From positions 12,691,526-12,755,525 of the forward strand of contig CM037849.1 in NCBI GenBank assembly GCA_021234535.1: a stretch of 64,000 bases of DNA. The letters are read 5' to 3'. The notes below the pieces were generated by a model. The model did no database searches. It worked only from the letters and a program-made list of their open reading frames with translations, and was not told the origin of the DNA. The stretch is from Stichopus chloronotus (Eukaryota; Echinodermata; Holothuroidea; Aspidochirotida; Stichopodidae). Position numbers and translations under genes: made by a program. Below, one piece after another: positions 48,544-62,001 of the stretch. Each line of letters opens with the position of its first letter. Position 1 is the stretch's first letter.

Positions 48544-49782
48544 GACGTGTATGGTTGGCCATTCCGGTCATAACGTCTAAGTCTTTACGCGTAAAGAATG
48601 ACAATGACGTCTTAGGGAAATGACCAATCACAATTCTTTAAAGGAATTTCTTTACACGTAAAGAAAGCTTGCAACTCTTTACGCGTAAAGAAAGCTTGCA
48701 ACTCTTTACGCGTAAAGAATTGCAAACTTTCTTTACGCGTAAAGAAATGCATTTCACCTGGCCGTGACGGTCATACCGTGTAAAACTTTACGCGTAAAGG
48801 AGACTTCCACATTACATAGCAACAGTATTGAACATTACAGAAGGAATCATGACTGAGAGAACCATAACATCGCTACCTACAGAATATTGCATTATTTAGA
48901 TACATTAAATTAGGCGCACAAATAAGGACATTAGTTGGGATGGAAAGGTATATTAACAAAAAAATCAATTAAGAGCTCACAGAAAAGACTCTAAAATTAG
49001 CTTGTGGAAGTTCTTACTCGTATTACACAGGCCCGTTCATCATGTTAGCCACATGCCTAAGCCAGCATACAAAGCCTAGGCCTAACGTTAGATACGGTTT
49101 ATATGATTTGACCACAACACAAATGGCGAGTAGAATAAATCCTAGACGAATAAGCACAATCAACGAAAGTTTACAAAGAAGGAGACAAGATTCATTATTT
49201 CTTCAGCGTGTTAAACGCATTGTGGACGATTGTGTATGATTAACCTCATCGTTCCTGTTCATTAGCCTGTTTGAAATGGCATGTAATCTCCTTTGAAGGG
49301 TGTTAATTCTTTCCTCCATGTTCATTAACTTTCCTTTGAAGTTCTCACAATGCTACAAATGGCCGGCCAGTCCGACAGCAGTCCAGTTAGGCTATCAAAG
49401 TACTCACATAGCAAACTGTTCGAGTTTTCCCGCCTGGTCCGCGATCACAGAATTTTTCATAATTAATTAGGCCCTAATCCCATGTTATCTGGCACTTCTT
49501 TTACGCATAAACAAGTCAGTCAATTCTTTACGCGTAAAGTTTTACACATTATGACCGTCTCGGCCAGGTGAAGTGCATTTCTTTACGCGTAAAGAAAGGT
49601 TGCAATTCTTTACGCGAAAAGAAATGTCAAGATTACTTTAGGCGTAAAGAGTTGCAAGCTTTCTTTACGTGTAAAGAAATGCCTTTAAAGAATTGTGATT
49701 GGTCATTTCCCTAAGACGTCATTGCCATTCTTTACGCGTAAAGACTTAGACGCTGTGACCGGAATGGCCAACCATAGACGTG
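48544..49782. mobile_element. Non-autonomous DNA transposon with long inverted repeats full of CTTTACGCGTAAAG palindromes
   Basis: The element spans 48550-49776 (1,227 bp). Its ends are TATGGTTGGCCATTCCGGTC and the exact reverse complement GACCGGAATGGCCAACCATA. A direct 6-bp duplication GACGTG lies at 48544-48549 and 49777-49782. The inverted arms are about 250 bp each (about 48550-48800 and 49530-49776) and nearly collinear. Each arm carries about six copies, exact or one to two changes off, of the 14-bp palindrome CTTTACGCGTAAAG. The ~730-bp centre has one 65-codon ATG frame (49042-49239) with no recognised domain and no transposase. A 6-bp duplication fits few superfamilies (Dada-like is one option); I leave the class open. 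Confidence 0.9.
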
Positions 49783-52700
49783 AGTCGTATGTTTGTGATA
49801 AACTAGTGGGACCTGTGCTGTTGCATATTCATTATGTAGGCCGCTTATAGTAAGAACCGTTAATTTTCAGATATGAATTCTGTTTTTATGCCAATCCCGC
49901 TGCTTCTTAAAGTAGTTTCTGTCATTTTCCTTAATTGAAAAACGTATTCCGTTCATTTGCAACCTCGCGTTTACATTTAGAAATAAAGAAAAAGTTCAGA
50001 TCAAACGTGATCTTATCCTTCTGGTTTTTCAGTACACACGCAATCACTTTAAGCATAGATTCAAATCAGAGTATGAATGATTTGATTATTGCATGATACA
50101 CCTCAGTAATTCAACACAAAATGTGTACAGGTGTGTTAGGATTTACAGAAATATAGGTAAAGAAACCAAAGAAGTAAATTAAAATCCCTGCTATTAGAGG
50201 TTATGTGACATCATTATTCGACTTACTCAAGTTGGTTTGCATTCAACAAAAAGTGTGCCAGTGCAACTTTACAAGGAAACACTATATTTGAAAGAAACTT
50301 TGGGAAGATGTTTGTCAAGCAATTCTGCTTCCTTTTTAATAAATAGCCTATATTACCAGGGTTTCTTTCCCTTGAACAACCCTAGACGTCACCGTATCCC
50401 CAATCCCTTTGATTTAAGCGGAACGTTACAAGTATTCAAGTCTGCGGGTCTTTCGATCACAACCTTTTACAGTTAACGCAAAGCGCTCATTCCCGTTGTG
50501 GCGTTCAATTGGGCATAGTGGTCGTCACTGCCCATTAAAGGTGTATTATCGATGCGCACACGGTACGGCGTTAGTTACAATTGCTGCACTGGCTTTCAGA
50601 AGAGAGATTCAGGGCTCGGTGGCATTGGTGAATAACCGCATAATAACTTCAAATTTATCAATACAGTAAATTAGCTATCGATTCGATGTCTTCCTTACCC
50701 ACTTCAACCCCCCCCCCCCCATCTTTGGCTCTTAGAGTAGGAGGGACGTATTTCGTTGGCCCTAATGTTTACAAATACGATCATGAATCCAACTAAACGG
50801 GTTCTGAAAAATGCTGTAAAGTTACTAAAAAGCGATCAGCAAACAAAGTCGTGTGCTCTATTTCTAAACACTGCCTTCAATACTGAGAAGTCGTATGGGT
50901 TATTGCCTCAAGATCGTGTTGGAAAATAGTTCAATATTTCCTGTTTTCTGGAGGGGGTGGGATTTGTTTACCGTTTCGTTTCTCCATTGTGAATTGCAGT
51001 TTCAGCAAGACCAACTTCATTTTATTCAACTACAGTGAAAAGTTATATTGGTATCATTTGGCATTGCCATTTGCTTTGGGTGACATCTGGTGACCGTGAC
51101 TTTACCTGTACACGGAGGTATATGTTAGGATTAACAACGTCAACGTTGATCTGAATGTGCGATTGATAATTCAACTGAACTATCCTAGACCGTGTTGCGA
51201 TCGAGCGCTCTCCACTCTTTCGTTGTCTCTGTTTTTTTTTTGCTTTTTTTTTTCAACGCTTTTGATATATTGGCAAGTAGACCGTCCCTGCGAGTCGAAG
51301 TTGGCTTGATTGATGCTTTAGTCTTCCGCCAAAGTCATTTCCAAGTACTCAAAGTAAGTTGTGTGACGTTTGTGAACGAATACAAGTCCGTAGCTTCGAT
51401 TCTTGGATTTACTCAGCACTTGTTGTGATTTTTTTCTGATTTTCATCTGCGTTGGTGCCCCCAGATAGTTGCGTTCTACGTTCTTGAGCACACAGGTAAA
51501 GCGCAGATTAACTGTGAAGGTGAACATTTGTTAATACATTTGTTAATCACCTTAATGATTTTTTTATGCAAAAACAACACGTAATATTTTCGTTCTTTCC
51601 TATACTGTATATCTTTTCTGTATTGTTATTCATATGTAGATGGGGTGGTGGGGTGTCGGGGGGTGGTGGGGTGTCGGAGGTGTCGCGGGTGGTCGGGGGG
51701 TGCAGCATACATGTCCACAGTCCCAATGGCCTTCGATGTACTTGCCTGCAAGTTCAATTCTTCTAGTGTCACACTGGATTGCATATGGTGCAAGTGTAGT
51801 ACTTTGATTCAGATGACACGTAGTAGCCTGTCTGCGTTGTTTTGAGCCTGTCAAGAATGAGGCTTTGGGACGGACGGATGGGTGGCAAATGAATGATAAT
51901 GTAGATGGTTTTCAGGGGCCCCGCCAAATTAAGACGATACCCTTATCCTACATACCAAAAAAGGACCATTAATGAACGAGTATAATTAACACTTCAGTTT
52001 TCAAGAACTTGTCACCAGAGAGACGTTTACCAACATTATAAATGGCAGTTTTCCTGTTATTTTTTCATGTAATTTCTTAATTTTTTGTTCTGCGAACTCT
52101 ACAGAATTTTGCAGCAGTGGAAGTTTTTTTTTTCTTCTTCTGTGTAGCCTTGTGTATACGAATTACATACACACAAGGTATTGCTGTAGAAACAAAGTTT
52201 CAGAATGTCGTTCACGATACAGTAAATGTATAAGCTTACCTCGCGTTCGTATCCCTGAGTCTCACGTTCGCGTTGGTGCGCGATCGACTCGACTGCTCGG
52301 TGCGCAGTACAGGCTGTGTGATGTATACGTAACTTGGTCGATCACTAAAACCTTCATTGAGCAAATTTAGCAATAGCTGTATCCATTCGTAACCTGGTAT
52401 GGTATATTAAAGGTGACCTGGAACCCTCCATTCTGGTGAGGATTTCAGACATGTGATGATGTGTGTGTGTGTCTGGGTTTTTAAAAGGCGCCGAACGGAG
52501 ACTTACACACCCGGATCTTGGGCGCTGCCGAGGATTTTTTCAAAGAATTTGAAAACTTGTGTGCTCTTTACACAGGTGTAAGGGATGAGAATTACAACAT
52601 CTTCAACTCCCTTAGGCTGGATTCTAATAACTGAGTCCTCAAAATTTTCTCTTTTCAGGAAAGTGCAAATTTTATTTTCCCCTTCGTTAGCAATCGATCC

Positions 52701-53780
52701 ATTTTGTTGTCCCACTGTAGTACCCAACAACCCCCCCCCCCCCTCCCTCATGTAATGCTTCACTAAATTACCCCTTTTAATCACTTATGGTATAGTATAC
52801 CACGATAAACCTCAATTGACCTATAGACACCGGCTCTGCCACTCGCGTTTACCCAGTAGTCATATACATACAAGGCCGCGCCCTGCCTATACCACGTGAT
52901 GGCCACATGACATTTTCAAATTGCCAAAAGTTCGGTCGACCACGCAGATTTCAGAGGAAAATATAAGCGTTTCAAGTGCACCGACACGACAAACAAAAGA
53001 AAACAGCTTCCATTCATTGTCAAACCATTCAGTCTCGACAATTGATACCAGCTGTAGTTTCATCTCTTCACCCCGATATGAATGAGATCCATTGTGTGAA
53101 TATTTTAAAGTTTGGGTGAAGATATTATTCTCGAGGAAGACAAAAAACCTAAATGAATTTCTATCCGTCAGAAAAGTTAATTCTTGAAAAGAAGATTACC
53201 ATTCTTCCTTATTTTTTTTTTTTTGCATGGTCTATCGTGATTCCGTGTCCATAAATACTGGTTTTATAATATGATCCGATCCTTTTTTTTTTTAACAAAT
53301 CTCTCATCCCCTTTAAGATAAAAATGTGTGAAAGCATGCGAGATACTCCCGTCCCTTGTCACAGCACAGGAGTGGGATCTCACAAATCGGCCATCTTCGG
53401 CTTTCTAAACTACATCAAAGTGATCAAATCTCCTTCAGCAATCCTGCAGGATTTTTAGGTCATCCGAAACCTCAAATTGCACCACCCAACATCCACTGGC
53501 AAGTTGACTAAACGATTGTGATATCTGAGAATAAAAGCATTTCTAGTTTAGCATTCTGCAAGAGCACTGTGAACTTTCCCCAGGAGATGGACATTACCCC
53601 GATGGTGCTGTGTTACCTTACAAAACGATAAGGAGCTGCGGCAACACACATTTAACATAACTGCTCTTTTGCTCTTTCTGTCAACAAATTAGGTATAATC
53701 ATATCTCCTAAACAAATCTTATTTAAAACTCATACTCATCTGGTATGCCCCAGCAGAGAGAAAAAAAAACGTTATGTTTT
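49783..53780. other. Gene-poor stretch, no gene recognised
   Basis: It contains poly-C runs (near 50708 and 52731), a G-rich tract at 51641-51701, and AT-rich sequence. No frame shows a domain. Confidence 0.6.
51641..51701 (+). repeat. G-rich tandem tract (GGGGTGGTGGGGTGTCGG)n with quadruplex potential
   Basis: Four or more runs of at least four G occur within about 40 bases, in two imperfect copies of a ~19-bp unit. This satisfies the usual G-quadruplex spacing rule. Confidence 0.7.
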
Positions 53781-53783
53781 TTA

Positions 53784-54010
53784 TCTTTCCTATCTTGACG
53801 TCCCCCTAGATAATATTAATTAGTATGGGTTTTATCCATATCTTAAATAAGAAATGTTGTTTGGTCAAAATGTCATCAATGTTTACTTTAACTCTGCAGG
53901 TAAACACTGATGACCTTCAACAGACAACATTCCATCAACGAAGATAGAGAGAGGCATGAAAAAAACATATGCTCATGAACATTACATGAGGGACGTCAAG
54001 ATAAGAAAAC
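53784..54010. mobile_element. Fold-back (inverted-repeat) element, ~105-bp arms
   Basis: The left arm (about 53784-53886) and right arm (about 53900-54010) are imperfect reverse complements. TATCTTGACGTCCC pairs with GGGACGTCAAGATA at the outer end, and TCATCAATGTTTAC pairs with GTAAACACTGATGA at the inner end. The ~13-bp centre is tttaactctgcag. No coding capacity is present; it is likely a MITE-type relic. A target duplication was not identified. Confidence 0.75.
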
Positions 54011-54324
54011 TGTCATAAGAAAATTAACGGGTTTTTTGTCTGTGCTGGGACAATTTGTGTCAGAATTTGGCACGTGTAGATCAGTACTTAACACAAATAC
54101 TTACTAGGCCTGCTCCAATTTGAGGAAGAAAGAGAGAAACTTTATCTACAAGGTTATGTCACAACTAGCGTACCTATGCCTCCTTTTCTTAAACACAAAA
54201 CATAAAAAAAAAAAATTAGTGAAAGTGTGACAAAAAACTGCACGAGAACCTTGAAGGGTGGGGGAGGGGTTGTATGATGGGCTGACGGATTCGTTCTTGT
54301 GAATGAAAACTAGTCTCAACACAA

Positions 54325-54342
54325 ACACACACACACACACAC
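54325..54342 (+). repeat. (AC)n microsatellite
   Basis: A run of about nine AC dinucleotides. Confidence 0.85.
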
Positions 54343-55574
54343 TTATACTCGCACAAAAGGAAAGCGGAACTACTTGAAAGAGGAACAATTTTTGTGTTAT
54401 AGCTTCGGTGGGTGTCCTGCATCTTAAAAAGTGAGGCGTCATCCTACCGCAAAAACATGAAGTTTCGCAACAGTATTACGGAAAATGTAACTGACGGATA
54501 TTTCCTTTTGCGTTTTGATGATGATTGGTTTTAATCACTCTTGTTTAGAACAACGTGCGTTGCCGCTTTGTAGAATACATTAAAGAGATTGTATGCTACT
54601 ATGTTTTGTTATGTTTTGTTTGAAAATGTCTCCCCGTAGCCGTTCGGTCGAGACCGTACTCAGTGCAGTACTTTATTTATACACATCGACCACTCCACAC
54701 GGTTGCCCGATTTTCGGGGATTCGTATGGAGTTGGCTTTAATTTCGACGAATTTTAACTCTGCAAACAGAGTTGAAATCAACCTCATATATGGCTGCAAA
54801 TGTAGAACATGCTAACAATTTACTTGCTTGTGTTTGTTCGAAGACGGACATACCCAACAAGGTCATTACGAGTCATAGTGAGGCTTGTTTTATTTTTTTT
54901 TTTGCTTCACACAAGGCCATAGAGAAACGCATGAAAATATGTTTATATATACGTTAAAAAATATATGTGAACGTAACGTTTTACATATAGTATATCATGT
55001 ACAACGGTGGTCCTTCTCAGTTGCAAAATTTTGTAGCTGTATCGCTCCTCGATACGCTGCTATTCTCTGTTCTAAGGATTACCGAGAATGGTGAAATTAA
55101 GGGCTTGCGCCGTCTGTGAACCGAAATTTTCAAATTCATTACATGTCTTGCTTCGTACTATTGTGAGGCCCAAAGGTCTTCAGCCAAAGCAATATGTTTT
55201 CTTCGAAGGAATGCTTTTTACAATAGGTTGATCATGTAAATTTGACAAAGACATCTGAGTGCCCGTTGAACCCATATCAAGCCACATTCGCGCTATCACC
55301 TGCGCATGTGCAGAGACGCTGACAACTAGGTTTATCTCTCCCCTCCTCTACTGTTTTTTTTTTGGGGGGGGGGGAAGCTGTTGTTGTAAGATTACATAGA
55401 TAAAGTACAATACTTAGATTATGATAAAGTAGAAGCCTCGGAGCTTGTTCGATCTTTTCCTCGTACGATAAACAGAGGTAAACAAAGCTCATGTGTTGTC
55501 ATAAACAACAGACGTAAACATTTTATGACATTTTTTATTAATGTCCCATGACTTGATGTCAATTTCGAGTATGA

Positions 55575-55603
55575 ATATATATACATATATATGTATGTAT
55601 ACA

Positions 55604-55654
<51 letters not shown>
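55575..55654 (+). repeat. (AT)n microsatellite
   Basis: Alternating AT with a few CA/GT interruptions. The tyrosine-isoleucine frames across it are low-complexity artefacts. Confidence 0.95.
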
Positions 55655-55655
<1 letters not shown>

Positions 55656-58600
55656 GCATACCTGAAAAGAGAAAGCAAATTGCAAAGAGTTGAAAGGGAC
55701 GACTGTCGTTTCATTCTGTGACGTCATAAGAATTTGGAGGTGACCAACCCCCCCCCCTCCCCCACCTTCAAATTCTTTAAAGTGACGTTCGCAAAACGGA
55801 GTCAGCACTTTCTTAAACACTCAAGGGTGTTTTTGCGGGGCACCCTTAAAGAGGCTCATTGAGTTGTGTTGTGAAATTCACTCAATTTTTCTAAACCGGT
55901 CAAGTTTCCTTCACATACTAATGACAAACAGTCAAACTAAAAGGATCCAAAAGTTTTACATACGTTGGAACATTAATGAGTGAATAACCAACGATTAAAT
56001 TTGGTTTTTGAAACTTTGTGACCAGACATTTTCACATTAGTACATTCACATGCACACAATCAGAGCAAGTAACAGTCAAAAATTCGAAAAAATTGACAGT
56101 TTTCATATAACTATTGGATGTGAAACTTGATTAATTATGCTAATTGTGAGTATTGTCGTGTGTTTGTATACTTCAAAATCACCGCAATCTTTACTGATAT
56201 CAACTCAATGAGCCCCTTTAAATAATTTACAAACTGGACTCGTTCCAGGTAAAAATGCCTCTGCACGACGCCTGGTGGAATTTCAAGTGTTGTAGTTACA
56301 TCAGAACTGAAATCAAAATAACCGGCCGTCAGTGACACCATAAAGACATGCATTAACTATATTTGTAGATGTTAAATAGATTCATAACCTGTACTGTAAC
56401 AAAATTTGAAAAATAAAAAAACAGGTGTTTGAATGCACAAGTTGAGATATAACTTATAAAACAGTCCCTCCAGCCGTTTTATTTAGAGCTCATTTTGGTG
56501 TATTGTAGTGCTTTGGGGAAAGTAACGAAACTTTGTACAAACTAGAAAAGTGGTTACGAAAATTGTATCCACACTGTTTATGAGTTCGTGTAGAGGGGAA
56601 GTTATTTACGTTCTTTTGTGACCGTCGGTTGGTAGTAGAAGGGGAATTTCTATGTTTGTTTTTAACAGATAGGGCCACATAAATATATTTAAGAAGATGG
56701 AAGCCGTGTCTAGATTCTCCAAATATATTTGTGACAAACTGTTGGAGCCAAAACGTAAAAACGTCAAATACTGTACATGGTGCCAATCTTGGGTTGTCGG
56801 CTACTGCAGGCTACTAGAAGTATGTAGACGTACGATGCTGCAGGTAGTGTTTGGTTGCAATTACTTCGGGGTTAATGATGACATTCAACCCAAACTTGAA
56901 ACTGATGTCATGCTCAGATCCGTAGTGCTGTTGGCTGTGAGTTCTTTCCTGTACTTTCACCAGATGTGATCATGTATTCATGTCTGGAGTCATGATGGTC
57001 AGCGGTCACGTGTCCAGGTGCATCTCAACTGCAAACTGTCCTCTGACTTTCATTTATCATCATAAACTTTGAATATTTTGAAAGAAAATGTCTATTTTAC
57101 CATACAGTTCTACATACCTTGCTGGATTCAACGAGCCAAACAAAACTATGGGAAGCAATAGCCTATACTGTCAGCCTGACTCGCTGCATTCTTTATCATA
57201 CTAGATAACAGTTAAAGAATGTCAAATGCCTAGAGCCTTGCAAAAGTAACATATGATTGAAGTTGTGAGTGGAATATAATGGTTAGTAGAACAGTAATTG
57301 TTTTCAATGTCTGAAGAAGAAGTACATGAGAGAATTTATTTTCCGTTTTGCTCTTCGTGTACTGTACTCAATCTAGTGAACTCAGTGCTACTAGTTTCTG
57401 CAAGTGTTATATTTAATATTTTGACAAGGGGAGACTGAATAGGTCCTACATATTTTATACAAGAAGCACTTCTTTCACCTTTGTATAGACTTTGTAGTTT
57501 GAATATCATGATACATTGCAGCCTTCACCTTGGCGGGTAGAGTGGGATACTGTGACATTTCCAAAAGTAAATTCAAAAGATGCAACTATAGCTACAGTTC
57601 CAGTCTGTCGTTTCCCAACTTTTACTCTCCTTTCAAATGATTAATAGCAATCCTGCTTCAACAGTTATATATGTTAGCTGTAAATTAGAACATCTGTATA
57701 TGTGAACAAAAAAGGAAGAAAACGGTACAGCAAAAATAAGACATGATGCAAATAAGTCAAATGTCCAACCAAGTCTCTTTTCAGTGTGCCAGGTAGCGTG
57801 CTCTTATTAGGTCCTTAATTCACTAGGCTGCTCGGTCACTTGCTTCCGAGCTACGTTTAGGCCTTAGAATAAGGGAGTAGGCTAATGTTAATAACTTTTG
57901 TACACCCTTTATGTCCAGCTGACTGATCTGCAAAAACATTCTAGTTCATCTTTTCAGTCAAACACTGACCACATGTGAATTGATTTTAAGTGACGAGCTC
58001 CTTAAATAAAATCAGTCATGCCCCTAGTTCGTGCTCAGCCTGCCTGCTTCAGAGATTAAAAAAATACCCTATAGAAACCCCTCCCCATCCAAGTTGTCTG
58101 TTTAGTAGAATAAAACATGCATGGATGTGCCTTCCTACTTTATATCCAGTAGCCAATCTCCACTGAACACGAGGGTACTGTTACGAATGGTAGACTATAC
58201 AAAACTGCAAATTCATACGAGGGCGACTTGTCTTCTTCCCAGAGATGCCGAGTTGCCTGATGTGTATAGGCACTTAGTACATGCCGAGTTGTCAGACCTC
58301 GCAAAGCCACTGAAAAGTGTGAGGCTGTTTTGTCTTACGTGGGCGAGTTGTCCATCCCTTTAAGTGCGTGCTCTTTGAACGTTACTCTTTTTACACTGAA
58401 AAACAAATTTAAACACCTTTCGGCAATTTCTGTTGACAAGACAAGTTGGACAAAACTTTACTAGTCATTGTCAAGAGCTAAAAAACACTTTTAGGCCAAA
58501 ATACACATTTAACAAGGACAAATAAATCGTTAGGAATTGGCCGCATCGATTTCTGCCGTACAGTTTGCACACACGTACTCGCGCCCAAGTATGCCCTGAG

Positions 58601-60083
58601 TGCAAACCATGCTCTGTGGATACGAATCATCCGATGAACATTTACTGTAGACCTATGTATTACGTACATGGCATACCGCCATTGAGGCGCCGTTGCTTAC
58701 GGTACTACTGAGGTCGGTACACTACTACGGCTCAGACGATACAACTACGCTTTTGCATACTGACAGCTTATACAAGAAGTATGGAGTAGCCTATTATACA
58801 AAACAACAGCCGTTTCTTTAAAAGGCACCGTTTTGTGCATCAAAGATATGCAAATTTTTAATCTTCGAAAGTAGGGTTATAGGTATCACAGAGATGCCAT
58901 ACTGGTGACCATGAATGTCACAATTATTTGTCAAAATCCCAGACTTATTGAAGCTGTCTAACTGGAGATAAACTGAACGAAAGAACCTGTCACGTGATTG
59001 AAAGGTACGAGCAGGAACGCTGTACTGTTTATGATGACTCATAAACAGTAACAATCACAAAAGACCACTTTTAATTTCTCTGAAGAAGTTTGCGTTTGAA
59101 AAATGGTTCCGAGTTTTAACGGAAAGTAGGGCAATTTCTTTCTGTGTTTTCCACAACCGGGCAATTTCGTACAAGCAATTTTTCACTTCGTTTGTTGTCT
59201 TCTGAAGAATTAACTTAAGACATCTGCTCTGCCTACAAATAACATTTCGAATGAAATATTTTAGATCCGAGCTCCTGGGAAACGGCAGGGTAATTATTCA
59301 AGAAAGATGTGATAGAAGACATGATAAACGAAGCTTTTTGGTAAATATTTGGTGAGGGAAATTCTAAAAGATCTATAGAGGTGTGGTGGCAACAGTCTCC
59401 GTGGAAATACTGGTATGGCAAAGGCGTAGAAATACTGCCGGTTGCACAAATTGTTTAAATTTGGATCTTACAACCACGTTCAACTTATATGTGCCGAAAT
59501 GACTTCGAACCTAGTTTCAGACACCTCCAGAAAGAGGGGTTGAAGGCACTTTTGAAGCGCCTACAGGATCGCTGGGAAGAGAAGTGAGAAGAGCGCCTCC
59601 ATTACTTTCCATAGCCTAAATTGAGATGTTAATGGTAGAATATATGTACTGCAGTATAGAGAACCATTTCCTACTCGATTTGAAACGGATAGCCTATTGT
59701 GAACATTTCCTCTGAGCGGAGCTTTGACGTAGGGTGGAGGGGGTGGGGGTATGGGGTGGTGGATTCATTTTACGTTCGGTCACTATTTTTTTGGGGGGGG
59801 GGGGGCTGGCGTAAATGAGAACACTGAAAATATTGTGCAGAGTGTATCGGATAAATAAATGCACAAAGTGTGCTGTCATAGAAAACGTCACTCAGACATT
59901 GAACATTTGGTAAAATACGCATATAGATGATAACATTTGTAGTTGTGTTTAAATGAAAAATCTCAGTAATAGATGAAATTCAAAAGGTTTGTACTACATC
60001 CGAGAGGGATAAGGTGAGGAACTTTCCTTTCTCTTTTATTTTGACTTCCCTTCATTCTTGCAGACAGACTATAGGCCCATGAC
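55655..60083. other. Gene-poor stretch, no gene recognised
   Basis: No frame shows a domain. Poly-C and poly-G tracts occur near 55750 and 59790. The 90-codon frame at 56697-56969 has no family signature that I recognise. Confidence 0.55.
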
Positions 60084-60135
60084 TATATATATATATATAT
60101 ATATATAAATATATATATACATATAAATATATATT

Positions 60136-60186
<51 letters not shown>

Positions 60187-60253
60187 GTATATATAAATAT
60201 ATATATATATTTATATATACATATACATATATATATTTATATATATATATATA
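60084..60253 (+). repeat. (AT)n / ATATAAAT-type microsatellite
   Basis: 170 bp of alternating AT with regularly spaced AAAT/ATTT interruptions, giving many possible self-complementary hairpins. Confidence 0.95.
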
Positions 60254-60429
60254 CCGAAATGAAACTTAAGGGGGTATTCCACCAAAACAGGCGGGGGGAT
60301 TCTTGAATAAAGTTATAATATTGCGCTGCAGATGTCATCTTGTTCTTTGTCAAGATATTGCTGTTTGAATGAGGAAAGACTTCTCAGTGGAGTCAGGAAA
60401 GATCGACTTCCATTTGTCTCAAGGTTAAC

Positions 60430-60760
60430 AGATCTGTCATTTAACAGCTGCAAATTATTGGAAAGAAGTCTTGAGTTGTTTCTTTGAAATTGGGGCACTT
60501 ATTTATTTAACCTCGAAATTTAACACTAATGAAAATGTGGATTGGGAATTTTGTAGGTTTACCCTAAAATATCGTGGAACTTAAGGTCAACATCTCGTCA
60601 ACCGTCCTTATGTTTTTGTTATAATATTCAAGTAGTTGTGCCTGTGTGACATCACATATTTCCCATCATGCAACATACCATTTTGAAATACATAAATTAA
60701 AAAAATAAAATTAAAAATCCATAATATCCAAGAAGAACGTGCTATTAAGGCATTGTTTTC
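60430..60760 (+). repeat. Second copy of the dispersed repeat at 46830-47190
   Basis: Landmarks are tttctttgaaattgg, gtggattggg, atcgtggaacttaaggt, ttatgtttttg, ttcaagtagttg and accattttgaaat. It lies downstream of an AT-rich microsatellite, as the first copy does. Confidence 0.62.
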
Positions 60761-61923
60761 TCCAACAAAGAGAGAAAAATACTTCTAACCTTTACGGAAT
60801 ATCAATTTTCTTCAGTTGCCAAACCCTTTAAACACAAATACTGAATATTTCTTATCAACGTAGAATTTTGTTTCTTTGCTGAGATTTTCAATGGAGTAGT
60901 TTTCAGTCAATGCTTATCGCAGCAAATGGTATAGTTATCATGATCGAATAGAAATCTGCCGAATTATGACCAACGAAAAGCAACAAACTATGGAATACCA
61001 CAGAGTTGTTTCAACATTCACGACCGAGCAGTGTTTTTTCTCTGAAAAAAGGACCGATGCCAGGGTAATCGGAGAGACCTTCACATTGTACTTGTTACAT
61101 TTTGGCTTTTTTTTTTTACTCCTTTTTTACTCCCACGTTTCTCACGCAATATCACGATTTCAAACTATTTGGTTTGACATTGTGTTGCAGCAGGCTTTGT
61201 ATTACCAGTGTGCAGACTCGCTTGTCGAAAACCGCCTACATTGAAATGTGTGGTTTTCATAGGCATAGGTCCCTCGAGGTCATCCTCCTATGAAATTCTA
61301 TACAATTATAAAGTTCTACATACGGTAACTTCTTTACTTCTTCGCCGTGAAATGCTTTCTAAGGGGGAACATGCAATAAGCGCCGAAATGAGCATGCGCA
61401 CTTTCTTTTTTCTTTTTCTTTTTCTTTGTGTGTGTGTGTTGTCTACCAATTCAAACCCCCAAAGCCCGCCTTTCTTCGTCTTTCTTTTGACGAATGTGTA
61501 TGTAGGCTACACATATTGACACAAAGTCCAGCATTCGTGTCGTTTGCTCAGGTTCTATGTAATGTACTTCAATGAAGGCTTAACACGCTTCCGCTGTGAA
61601 TTACAAAGCTAAACTTGTTCCGGACAGGCTGAACCTCCTTCTCGACGTTTCTCTTTCCATGAAGTTGGTAGGTTTCCCCTTTCAAACTTAGACAAGACCC
61701 AGTATCTTTCACATATACCGCCCGCAGGTTACTCGGCATCAGACTTGACAGCAGCTTGCGCAAGACCAGCAATTTTTACATTCACATTTGAAGGGTCTTC
61801 AAAAAGTATAAGAAGCATAAATTTCAAAGAAAAGGAAACGTTCAATTATCTTAACCACTTTCCCTTTCAATTACTGATACCTGAGCAAAAAGAGAAAGTT
61901 GTTAGCATAACAACATAATGTAG

Positions 61924-61990
61924 ATATATACAACGTATATATATATATACATACATATATACATCCATATATATATATATATTATATATT
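61924..61990 (+). repeat. (AT)n microsatellite at the 3' edge of the second Penelope-like element
   Basis: AT repeats with CA/AC interruptions, ending about 12 bp from the stop codon of the minus-strand element. Confidence 0.93.
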
Positions 61991-62001
61991 GATGAGTCGA
62001 A

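Noticed and set aside
56697..56969. 90-codon plus-strand frame with several Cys
   Set aside because: No recognisable family, no flanking splice or promoter evidence; length is within chance expectation for this much sequence.
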